DNA from: an uncultured Eubacteriales bacterium
Lineage (GTDB): Bacteria; Bacillota; Clostridia; Christensenellales; Pumilibacteraceae
Reading direction: 5' to 3'
Length of the DNA: 14,320 bases
Assembly (NCBI GenBank): GCA_900543755.1
Contig: UQSP01000047.1
Coordinates: forward strand, 1 to 14,320
A model generated the notes under the pieces. That model was given only the letters and a program-made list of their open reading frames with translations, had not been told where the DNA came from and did not search any database. Positions 1 through 6,061 of this stretch are shown here, piece by piece (positions within the stretch are counted from its first letter, which is position 1; each line of letters opens with the position of its first letter). Made by a program: the position numbers and the translations under genes.

Positions 1-76
1 GGGTAATTAAAGCTTAAAGCGTTTTTTAATTTGCCGATGGCGTAATAAAATTTTTATATAAAAATGTTTTATGGGC

Positions 77-105
77 TTGAATTTTATATGAGGCGGCGAT
101 ATAAT
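77..105 (+). promoter_or_regulatory. SigA-type promoter of the DUF1003 gene
   Basis: A -35 box TTGAAT (77-82) and a perfect -10 box TATAAT (100-105) are separated by 17 bases. Transcription should start near 112, leaving a leader of about 23 bases that contains the AGGAG ribosome binding site at 123-127, 7 bases before the ATG at 135. The spacing and match to the housekeeping consensus make this a confident prediction from sequence alone. Confidence 0.8.
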
Positions 106-134
106 AATTAAAAAAAGTTTTCAGGAGAAAAAGT

Positions 135-701
135 ATGGCTAACAGCAAAGAGCGCAAAAAGATAATAAGAGAGCTTCTGCATATTACGGACGAGGAGTTT
201 TCGGACGAAGAACTGATACGCAGGCTTACTATGACTGAAATTACCGAAGGCTCAAAGAAAAAGGATAAGCCTTCCGTCGGGCAGCGTGCGGCAGACGCAG
301 TTGCGCGGTTTGCGGGCAGCTGGGCGTTTATATTCAGTTTTATAGGGGTTATGGTCGTTTGGATGGTGGTGAACGTGGTTCTGGCATCCAATGCGTTTGA
401 CGCTTATCCCTTTATTCTGTTAAATCTGGTGCTTTCCTGTATTGCGGCAATACAGGCTCCTCTTATAATGATGAGTCAGAATCGCCAGGAGGCAAAGGAC
501 AGGGAGCGCGCCGAAAGCGATTATCGCATCAATCTGAAAAGCGAGCTTATCATAGATGACTTGCACCGCAAGTTAGAAGAATTATTGGAGATTCAGCGAA
601 AACTTGCCAAGCAAGTAGACGAGCTTTCTTCATCGCGCGCGTGCGATAAGGGCGCGGACGACAAGTCAAACCTGCGGGAGAAGCAGTCCGATAAAAAATA
701 A
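135..701 (+). CDS. DUF1003 family two-helix membrane protein
   Basis: This 188-residue protein belongs to the DUF1003 family, whose function is not established. The N-terminal 50 residues are charged and cytoplasmic in character. Two hydrophobic helices follow, about residues 62-83 and 91-114, joined by a short loop. The second helix runs into the family signature: YPFILLNLVLS, then QAP, then MMSQNRQ at about 112-118, followed by a basic KDRERAE stretch. Residues 135-165 (ELIIDDLHRKLEELLEIQRKL) look like an amphipathic or coiled-coil helix, and the tail is highly charged. The ATG at 135 is supported by AGGAG at 123-127 and a consensus promoter just upstream. It appears to be a single-gene transcript: 768 bases without a convincing gene follow. 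Family membership is clear from the sequence; a role in membrane or ion homeostasis would only be a guess. Confidence 0.88.
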   Translation: MANSKERKKIIRELLHITDEEFSDEELIRRLTMTEITEGSKKKDKPSVGQRAADAVARFAGSWAFIFSFIGVMVVWMVVNVVLASNAFDAYPFILLNLVLSCIAAIQAPLIMMSQNRQEAKDRERAESDYRINLKSELIIDDLHRKLEELLEIQRKLAKQVDELSSSRACDKGADDKSNLREKQSDKK

Positions 702-1243
702 TTTTGCGGCACGGAGCTGTTTTTATATTTATTCTTACGTATTCGGTTAACATCATAACATCACGAAAAGTGTTATAAACAGCAATCATAGCATTATCGG
801 TTTAATTCCGCTTTGATATCGGATTATACGGTATTTTCATGAGTTCGGGCTTTTTCTCTATGTATATAGTTCTGTTTTCGGTCTTTTTTAATAACTTAAT
901 AAAAGGTTGAAACAGAATTTGTTTATAACGGATGCAGTTCCGTTAAAAAATGAGGCTGAATGAATAAGAATAAAGAAATAGCCTTAGCGACTTCATGGCA
1001 ACAACGAAAGGCATGGGGTGCAGTATAAAAGCGGAAAGTAAAAAGGGTTAAAACAAAGGGTAAAAAATTTTGCTTTACGATCTGTTTAAGTCCGTATATA
1101 AAAAAGGTAATTGTTGCCGTAACCACGGGATTTTCGTTTCATGTTTAAGACGCAAGGGGCTGAAAACAAAGACGGTAAAAACCGGATATGGGATAAATGC
1201 GGAATTTGAAGATTATAAAATAGTACGGAAAAGTAAATCCCCG
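702..1243. other. Long intergenic stretch without a recognisable gene
   Basis: This AT-rich stretch separates the DUF1003 gene from the promoter of the next gene. Right after the stop there is only a weak hairpin (GCGGC with GCTGT, then TTTTTAT) that might act as a poor terminator. A 22-codon ORF starts at 960 with GAGG just upstream and stops at 1028, and a 103-codon TTG ORF spans 1070-1381. Neither resembles a known protein, and the second one contains the oxidoreductase promoter. It could be a decayed gene or a long regulatory spacer. Confidence 0.5.
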
Positions 1244-1272
1244 TTGACTTGTGCGAATATTATTGTTATAAT
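1244..1272 (+). promoter_or_regulatory. Extended -10 promoter of the flavin oxidoreductase gene
   Basis: A -35 box TTGACT (1244-1249) lies 17 bases before a perfect TATAAT (1267-1272). The -10 is preceded by TGT (1264-1266), giving the TGn extended -10 element. Transcription should start near 1279, which leaves an untranslated leader of about 190 bases before the ATG at 1470. This is one of the two best promoters in the window. Confidence 0.82.
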
Positions 1273-1388
1273 AAAGACAAAGCATAATTCTTTATATGTA
1301 AAAGGGGAAATTAAAAGCACGACAAGCGGACAAATAGCTGCTGAAGGCTGTTTTTCTGTGAAAATAAAGGGCTGTAATTGAAAGTGTT

Positions 1389-1440
1389 TTTTGCCGCGTG
1401 CTGACCTTGCGTTGCCTTCGGTTTGCGGCAAAAGTCAAGG
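1389..1440 (+). promoter_or_regulatory. Leader hairpins upstream of the oxidoreductase, possibly alternative
   Basis: TTTTGCCGC (1389-1397) can pair perfectly over 9 bp with GCGGCAAAA (1425-1433). The same 3' strand can instead pair with TTGCC at 1412-1416, and that smaller hairpin would be enclosed by CCTTG (1405-1409) with CAAGG (1436-1440). The two folds exclude each other and end 15 bases before the GGGGAGG ribosome binding site (1456-1462). The pairing is seen in the sequence; a regulatory switch is inference. It matches no riboswitch class that I recognise. Confidence 0.4.
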
Positions 1441-1469
1441 AATACTGTTAAAAAAGGGGAGGTTAACTG

Positions 1470-3524
1470 ATGGACGGAAAATACGAAGCTTTGTTTACGC
1501 CGTGGAAAATACGGGACTTGGAAATTAAAAACCGTATTGTCATGTGTTCAATGGGCGGGACTTGTTTATTCGGATTTGCCGAGCCTAATCATTGGGACGA
1601 AGAGGCGGCAAAACTCATCATGAATGTGGCACGAAACAATTGCGGTTTGATTTTGCCCGGAATTGCGCCCATAAGAGATCTTGTGGGAAACAAGTGGCTG
1701 TATCAGGGAGAGAGTAAATTTAAAAAGCTTAAGGAATTCATGACCGAACTTCATAAGACGGGTGCAAAACTGTTTGTGCAGATAACCGCGGGATTCGGAA
1801 GGTCTTTTGCGGTAAGTCATCTTACCGAAGGAGTATATACCAATAAAATTCTTCGGACGCTTCTGAAACCCGTCATAAACGTAGACAGGCTGACCATGGC
1901 CCCGTCGGCGGCTCCTAACAGATGGTCGGACAAGGTTCCCAGCCGCGCCATGACGGAAAAGGAAATCCGTGACATAATCGACGGATTCGGAAAAGTTGCC
2001 GCAAAGTGCAAAGAGGCGGGCGTGGACGGCGTGGAAGTACACGCGGTGCATGAAGGTTACCTTCTTGACCAATTCACGTTGAAATACGTCAACAAACGTA
2101 CCGACCGATACGGCGGAAGTTTTGAAAACCGTTACCGTTTTGCGGTTGAAATATTAAAGTCCATTAAAAAGGCCTGTGGCGAGGATTATCCCGTATCTTT
2201 GCGCTATTCGGTGGTTTCCAAAACAAAAGGTTTCAGATCGGGGGCTTTGCCGTGCGAAGGAGAAGATTACGTTGAAGTAGGCCGCGATATGGAAGAAGGC
2301 ATAAAAGCGGCTAAGTATCTTCAGGACGCGGGTTACGATATGCTTAACTGCGACAACGGTACATACGACGCATGGTACTGGTCGCATCCGCCGATGTATA
2401 TGCCGCAGAACTGCAACTACAAAGAGGCTGAGCAGGTCAAGAAAGCGGTAGACATTCCCGTCGTTGTTGCAGGAAGAAACGAGCCCGATTTTGCCGCGGA
2501 AAAAATCGCGGAAGGAAAAGTTGACGCAATGGGAGTTGCGCGCCAGTTCCTTGCGGACCCCGAATGGATAACCAAACTCATGGACGGCAAAACGGAAGAT
2601 ATACGTCCGTGCATATGCTGCCATAACGGCTGCTTCAATCTTGCCAAATACGAGGGCTCTCCCAACACTCAGTCGCTTGCCGAAACCAAGGCGATGTGCC
2701 GTTGTGCGGTTAATCCCGAGTCCATGAACAGCGTAAAATACCGTATCGAAAAGGCAAAAAAGCCAAAACGTTTTGCCGTTGTCGGCGGCGGTATCGGCGG
2801 CATGGAAACGGCAAGAGTTCTTGCCTTGCGCGGGCATAAGGTCACGGTTTACGAAAAGACCGATAGGCTGGGCGGAGTGTTCGTGCCCGCGGCATCCTTT
2901 GACTTTAAGGAAAAGGACAGGGATTTGCTGTCGTGGTACTATAAACAGCTTGCCGATTTGGGAGTTAATATCGTCTATAATACCGAAGTAAAGGATGTTT
3001 CCGCGCTTGACGCCGACGAAGTGATAGTTGCGACGGGTGCAAAAGCCAGGACGCTCAGAATCCCCGGTGAGGATAAAGCGATAGAGGCGCTTGACTATTT
3101 GAACGACAGGTCGAAAGCGGGCGAAAAAGTAATAATCGCAGGCGGAAACCTTACCGGCTGTGAAATAGCTTACGAGCTTTTCTTAAACGGCAAAAAACCC
3201 GTAATCGTGGAAATGAAAAACGACCTTATGGCGGTCGGAGGATTATGTCTTGCCAATTCGTCGTACTTAAGAGATTTCTTTAAACTGAAACAGGTGCCCG
3301 TTTATCTTAATACCAAAGTTAAAGAAATAACGGACAAAGGCGTAGTCGCCATAGACAAAGACGGCAAAGAATTGGTTATAGAGGGAGATACGGTCATAAA
3401 GTGCGTAGGATACGTGCCCGACCCGTTGACGGCTAAAGTCAAGGATTACGTAGGCGACTGTTATCGGGTAGGTAATGTCATGACTGCGATTACGCGGGCA
3501 TGGGACATTGCAATGAAGAAGTAG
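1470..3524 (+). CDS. FMN/4Fe-4S/FAD NADH-dependent flavin oxidoreductase (2,4-dienoyl-CoA reductase / enoate reductase family)
   Basis: This 684-residue enzyme has the three-part build of 2,4-dienoyl-CoA reductase and clostridial enoate reductases. Residues 1-375 form an Old Yellow Enzyme TIM barrel, with the active-site signature HAVHEGYLLDQF at 191-202 and the NKRTDRYGG phosphate-side motif at 208-216. A 4Fe-4S site follows: C381, C384 and C388, with the fourth ligand probably C412 in CAVNP. Residues 434-684 are an FAD/NAD(P) disulfide-reductase-like module with GGGIGG (439-444) and a second dinucleotide motif GGNLTGCE (558-565). NAD(P)H electrons should pass through FAD and 4Fe-4S to FMN and reduce an activated C=C bond. 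The substrate cannot be read from the sequence; the HAVHEG variant recalls anaerobe-type reductases acting on enoates, steroids or bile acids, but that is only resemblance. Start choice: GGGGAGG at 1456-1462, 7 bases before ATG. It is a single-gene unit with its own promoter and terminator. Cytosolic; no signal peptide. Confidence 0.9.
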   Translation: MDGKYEALFTPWKIRDLEIKNRIVMCSMGGTCLFGFAEPNHWDEEAAKLIMNVARNNCGLILPGIAPIRDLVGNKWLYQGESKFKKLKEFMTELHKTGAKLFVQITAGFGRSFAVSHLTEGVYTNKILRTLLKPVINVDRLTMAPSAAPNRWSDKVPSRAMTEKEIRDIIDGFGKVAAKCKEAGVDGVEVHAVHEGYLLDQFTLKYVNKRTDRYGGSFENRYRFAVEILKSIKKACGEDYPVSLRYSVVSKTKGFRSGALPCEGEDYVEVGRDMEEGIKAAKYLQDAGYDMLNCDNGTYDAWYWSHPPMYMPQNCNYKEAEQVKKAVDIPVVVAGRNEPDFAAEKIAEGKVDAMGVARQFLADPEWITKLMDGKTEDIRPCICCHNGCFNLAKYEGSPNTQSLAETKAMCRCAVNPESMNSVKYRIEKAKKPKRFAVVGGGIGGMETARVLALRGHKVTVYEKTDRLGGVFVPAASFDFKEKDRDLLSWYYKQLADLGVNIVYNTEVKDVSALDADEVIVATGAKARTLRIPGEDKAIEALDYLNDRSKAGEKVIIAGGNLTGCEIAYELFLNGKKPVIVEMKNDLMAVGGLCLANSSYLRDFFKLKQVPVYLNTKVKEITDKGVVAIDKDGKELVIEGDTVIKCVGYVPDPLTAKVKDYVGDCYRVGNVMTAITRAWDIAMKK

Positions 3525-3559
3525 TTTTTTTGTCTTGCATCTGACTTTTACGGTTAATG

Positions 3560-3600
3560 ACGCTCTTTTGCGGAATTGTTTGACGCAAAGGGGCGTTTTT
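3560..3600 (+). terminator. Intrinsic terminator after the flavin oxidoreductase
   Basis: A 13-bp stem pairs 3560-3572 with 3584-3596 (two G-U pairs, no mismatch) around an 11-base loop and is followed by a T run at 3596-3600. It lies 35 bases after the oxidoreductase stop codon, in the expected orientation. The remaining bases up to 3780 are AT-rich and hold no gene that I can see. Confidence 0.85.
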
Positions 3601-3802
3601 AACAATATTTAACCCGCGATTTATAATTTTTTCGAATATCGGTTTATATAAAATTGTTGTGGAATATAACGGCCCGATTGCGCATAAAAATAATTTCATC
3701 GGTAGTTTCGGCAGGTATAATGTTTTTACCTTCTTAAGCCGTAAAAAATTTTTACGTTTGCGTTGATTTTCGTAATTTTTTCCGCTTGCCAACACAATTT
3801 TG

Positions 3803-3811
3803 TGGTATAAT
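3803..3811 (+). promoter_or_regulatory. Extended -10 promoter of the DUF3810 gene, probably giving a leaderless mRNA
   Basis: TGGTATAAT at 3803-3811 is a perfect extended -10 element. No good -35 box sits at 16-18 bases; the nearest, TTGCCA (3786-3791), is only 14 bases away, so the extended -10 probably compensates. The predicted start, 7 bases past the -10, is 3818, which is the A of the ATG. Confidence 0.65.
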
Positions 3812-3817
3812 GCAATT

Positions 3818-4903
3818 ATGGAAAGTCTTTTCGCCGCAAAAAAATCTTCGCGGCTTAAAAATTTGCTTATTCTCCTGCTTTGTACCGCGATTATATACTT
3901 TCTTTCGGATTTTCCGTTTCTTGCGGAATATGTTTTTGCGCGCGGCGTAACAAGGTTTATAGGATTTGTCTTAAATACTTTTACCAATTATATACCCGTT
4001 TCTTTTTACGAATTTACGGCACTGTTCCTGATTGCGGGCGGAATTTCTCTTGCCGCGGTGATATTGGTTATGACTGCAAAAAAAAGATTTGCCCTCGTGC
4101 GCGTTTATCTTTACAGGCTTGTTTCGGCGGTTGTCGCGGTCGTGGCGGCGTTCGGACTGACGTATGCTCCGATGTACGAAAGATATTCTTCGCTTGACGC
4201 GCTGGGATTAACTCACGCGGAGGTAAATGAAGAAAAGATTTATGCGGCGGCGGAGTATTTTGTAAATCTTCTTGTCGAAACGTCGTCGTCTTTATCGCGC
4301 GATAAGGACGGAAACGTACTTCCCGCTTCAGAATTTAACGACCTTGCAGGCGAGTTTAATGCCGGATTTGACAAATTAAATTCCGACTATTTTAACGGCT
4401 ATAAGGTTATACCGAAAAAAGTGTCAATGTCCGTACCTATGAGTTATTTGGGAATTACGGGAATCTATTTCCCGTTTTACGCCGAATCAAATCTTAACGT
4501 AAACGTTCCGCCGTATACGCTGCCTTTTACAATGGCGCACGAAATGGCGCATGCGAAAGGCATATCGCGGGAAAACGAGGCTAACGGAGTTGCTTACGCG
4601 CTGTGCCTTTATTCGTCGGATTCCTACATAAGGTACAGCGGACTGATGAACGCGTCGGCTTATTTAATCAACAGACTGAATGAAGAAAAATATCAGGAAC
4701 TTGTAAATAAGCTGCCTGAAGAAATTTTAGCCGAGTACGCAAACGCCAACGCGCACTATGAAAAATACGAGGGAGTGATAGACGAAATTTCCTCCTTTTT
4801 CAACGATTTGTTTCTTAAGTCCAACGGGGTTCAAAGCGGCATATCAAGTTACGGCGAAACTGCAGAAACGCTGGTTGCTTTATATGAAAAATTGAATAAC
4901 TGA
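3818..4903 (+). CDS. DUF3810 family membrane protein with HExxH zinc-peptidase motif
   Basis: This 361-residue protein matches the DUF3810 family. Three hydrophobic segments lie at about residues 15-32, 65-86 and 99-117, followed by a large soluble domain. That domain contains HEMAH (241-245), a zinc-metallopeptidase HExxH motif, then RENEAN (251-256) and a conserved-looking RYSGL (272-276). H241 and H245 would bind zinc with E242 as catalytic base; an acidic residue of RENEAN is a plausible third ligand, by inference. Peptidase activity and substrates are unproven for the family. The frame is open to a TTG at 3800, but TATAAT lies inside that extension, so the ATG at 3818 is the better start. 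No Shine-Dalgarno sequence precedes it, which fits a leaderless transcript. It stands alone between the oxidoreductase terminator and the dgt promoter. Confidence 0.85.
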   Translation: MESLFAAKKSSRLKNLLILLLCTAIIYFLSDFPFLAEYVFARGVTRFIGFVLNTFTNYIPVSFYEFTALFLIAGGISLAAVILVMTAKKRFALVRVYLYRLVSAVVAVVAAFGLTYAPMYERYSSLDALGLTHAEVNEEKIYAAAEYFVNLLVETSSSLSRDKDGNVLPASEFNDLAGEFNAGFDKLNSDYFNGYKVIPKKVSMSVPMSYLGITGIYFPFYAESNLNVNVPPYTLPFTMAHEMAHAKGISRENEANGVAYALCLYSSDSYIRYSGLMNASAYLINRLNEEKYQELVNKLPEEILAEYANANAHYEKYEGVIDEISSFFNDLFLKSNGVQSGISSYGETAETLVALYEKLNN

Positions 4904-4927
4904 AAAAAATCGCTCTTTTTTTGAGTT
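4898..4927 (+). terminator. Weak AT-rich hairpin overlapping the end of the DUF3810 gene
   Basis: AACT-G-A7 (4898-4909) is the inverted repeat of T7-G-AGTT (4916-4927), with one G-G mismatch and a six-base loop TCGCTC. The stem is mostly A-T, and its own T7 strand would act as the U tract. It is the only terminator-like element between the DUF3810 gene and the next promoter. Efficiency is doubtful. Confidence 0.35.
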
Positions 4928-4985
4928 AAACGATAAAAAATATATAAAAAACATAACTTTCCTGTGCAATATATGTTCAAATTGC

Positions 4986-5014
4986 TTGCAAAATAGAAAA
5001 TTTGCTTGTACTAT
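4986..5014 (+). promoter_or_regulatory. Candidate promoter of the dgt-dnaG-sigma operon
   Basis: TTGCAA (4986-4991) and TACTAT (5009-5014) are 17 bases apart, giving a likely start near 5021, immediately at the GGTGAT ribosome binding site of dgt. The match is moderate. The element is framed by two copies of TTGCTTG, at 4982-4988 and 5002-5008, exactly 20 bases apart, the second abutting the -10. Confidence 0.5.
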
Positions 5015-5031
5015 TTAATAGGTGATGAGTA

Positions 5032-6039
5032 TTGGAAAAATCTAATCGCGATTATAAATCGGTATTTTATGAAATAGAGGCAAAATATCTGTCCCCGTAC
5101 GCGGCAAAGTCTTTTGAATCCAAGGGCAGGGCAAGACCTGTGGAAGACAGTTGTATGCGTACCGATTTTCAGCGCGACCGTGATCGAATATTGCATTGTA
5201 AAGCGTTCAGGCGATTAAAGCACAAGACGCAGGTTTTTCTTGCGCCCGAAGGCGACCACTACCGTACCCGACTTACTCATACGCTGGAAGTAAGCCAGAT
5301 TGCAAGAAGCATTTCCCGCGCGCTTAGACTTAACGAGGACCTTACCGAAGCGATCAGTCTCGGCCATGACCTCGGGCATACTCCTTACGGCCACGCGGGG
5401 GAGCGCGCTCTTAACTATTTTACCCACTTCGCGCATAACGAGCAATCTTTGCGTATGGTAGACGTGCTGGAGTACGACGGAAAGGGAATGAACCTTACGT
5501 TCGAAGTGCGCGACGGCATATTGAATCACACCAGCAAGGGCAATGCCGCTACGCTTGAAGGACACGTCGTCGCCTGGAGCGACAGAATCGCCTACATAAA
5601 TCACGATATTGACGACGCAATACGCGGCGGCGTGATTACCGAAAACGACATACCCGAAAGGTTCAGGGCAAAATTCGGCACCAATCACGGCAAGCGCATC
5701 GACTCCATGGTGCTCAACGTGATAGACAACAGTTACGGCAAGAATTTCGTCGCGCCGTCGGACGACTTCAAAGACGCGATTATGGGGCTGAGGGAATTTC
5801 TGTTTGATAAAGTTTACCGTTCTTCCATCGCCAAGTCCGAAGAGCATAAGGCGGTGGACATGATTAAGTTCCTTTACGAATATTTTTATGCGCATAAGGA
5901 CAAGATTCCCAAAGAGTTTCTGGACATGGACAGCACGCTTGAGCAAAAGGTGTGCGATTACATTTCCATGATGAGCGACCATTTTGCCGTAAAGACTTAC
6001 GAGGACATTACCGTACCCAAAAGCTGGTCTAAATACTGA
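5032..6039 (+). CDS. dgt: Deoxyguanosinetriphosphate triphosphohydrolase-like HD protein
   Basis: This 335-residue protein is an HD-superfamily dNTP triphosphohydrolase, which splits dNTPs into nucleoside and triphosphate and so controls DNA precursor pools. The N-terminal signature FQRDRDRILHCKAFRRLKHKTQVF spans about 46-69. The HD metal site is visible: H83 in RLTHTLEVSQIARS, H112-D113 in SLGHDLGHTPYGHAGE, and D184 in WSDRIAYINHD. HNEQSLR (135-141) and LNHT (164-167) are typical of the dGTPase family. Length is normal for the short clostridial-type enzymes. The start is TTG at 5032, supported by GGTGAT (5021-5026); an ATG at 5025 is out of frame and stops at once. It is the first gene of the macromolecular-synthesis cluster, 22 bases ahead of dnaG. 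Actual nucleotide preference cannot be read from sequence. Confidence 0.92.
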   Translation: MEKSNRDYKSVFYEIEAKYLSPYAAKSFESKGRARPVEDSCMRTDFQRDRDRILHCKAFRRLKHKTQVFLAPEGDHYRTRLTHTLEVSQIARSISRALRLNEDLTEAISLGHDLGHTPYGHAGERALNYFTHFAHNEQSLRMVDVLEYDGKGMNLTFEVRDGILNHTSKGNAATLEGHVVAWSDRIAYINHDIDDAIRGGVITENDIPERFRAKFGTNHGKRIDSMVLNVIDNSYGKNFVAPSDDFKDAIMGLREFLFDKVYRSSIAKSEEHKAVDMIKFLYEYFYAHKDKIPKEFLDMDSTLEQKVCDYISMMSDHFAVKTYEDITVPKSWSKY

Positions 6040-6061
6040 CGATTTATTCGGAGCTTTTTTA

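Noticed and set aside
960..1028. A 22-codon ORF with GAGG four bases before its ATG
   Set aside because: It is too short and unlike any known leader peptide; kept only as a possible gene remnant in the findings.
1070..1381. A 103-codon TTG-start ORF in the gap before the flavin oxidoreductase
   Set aside because: It has no ribosome binding site, its residues look like no protein family, and the strong extended -10 promoter of the oxidoreductase lies inside it.
2154..2837. Long minus-strand ORF of 227 codons opposite the oxidoreductase
   Set aside because: It is the antisense shadow of a clearly conserved coding sequence, and its residues show no domain or ribosome binding site.
3800..3817. 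TTG start six codons upstream of the DUF3810 ATG
   Set aside because: The extension contains the TATAAT promoter box itself, and no ribosome binding site precedes it.
5215..5982. Minus-strand ORF of 255 codons opposite dgt
   Set aside because: It mirrors the dGTPase coding frame; such long antisense frames are common with this codon use and it lacks family motifs.
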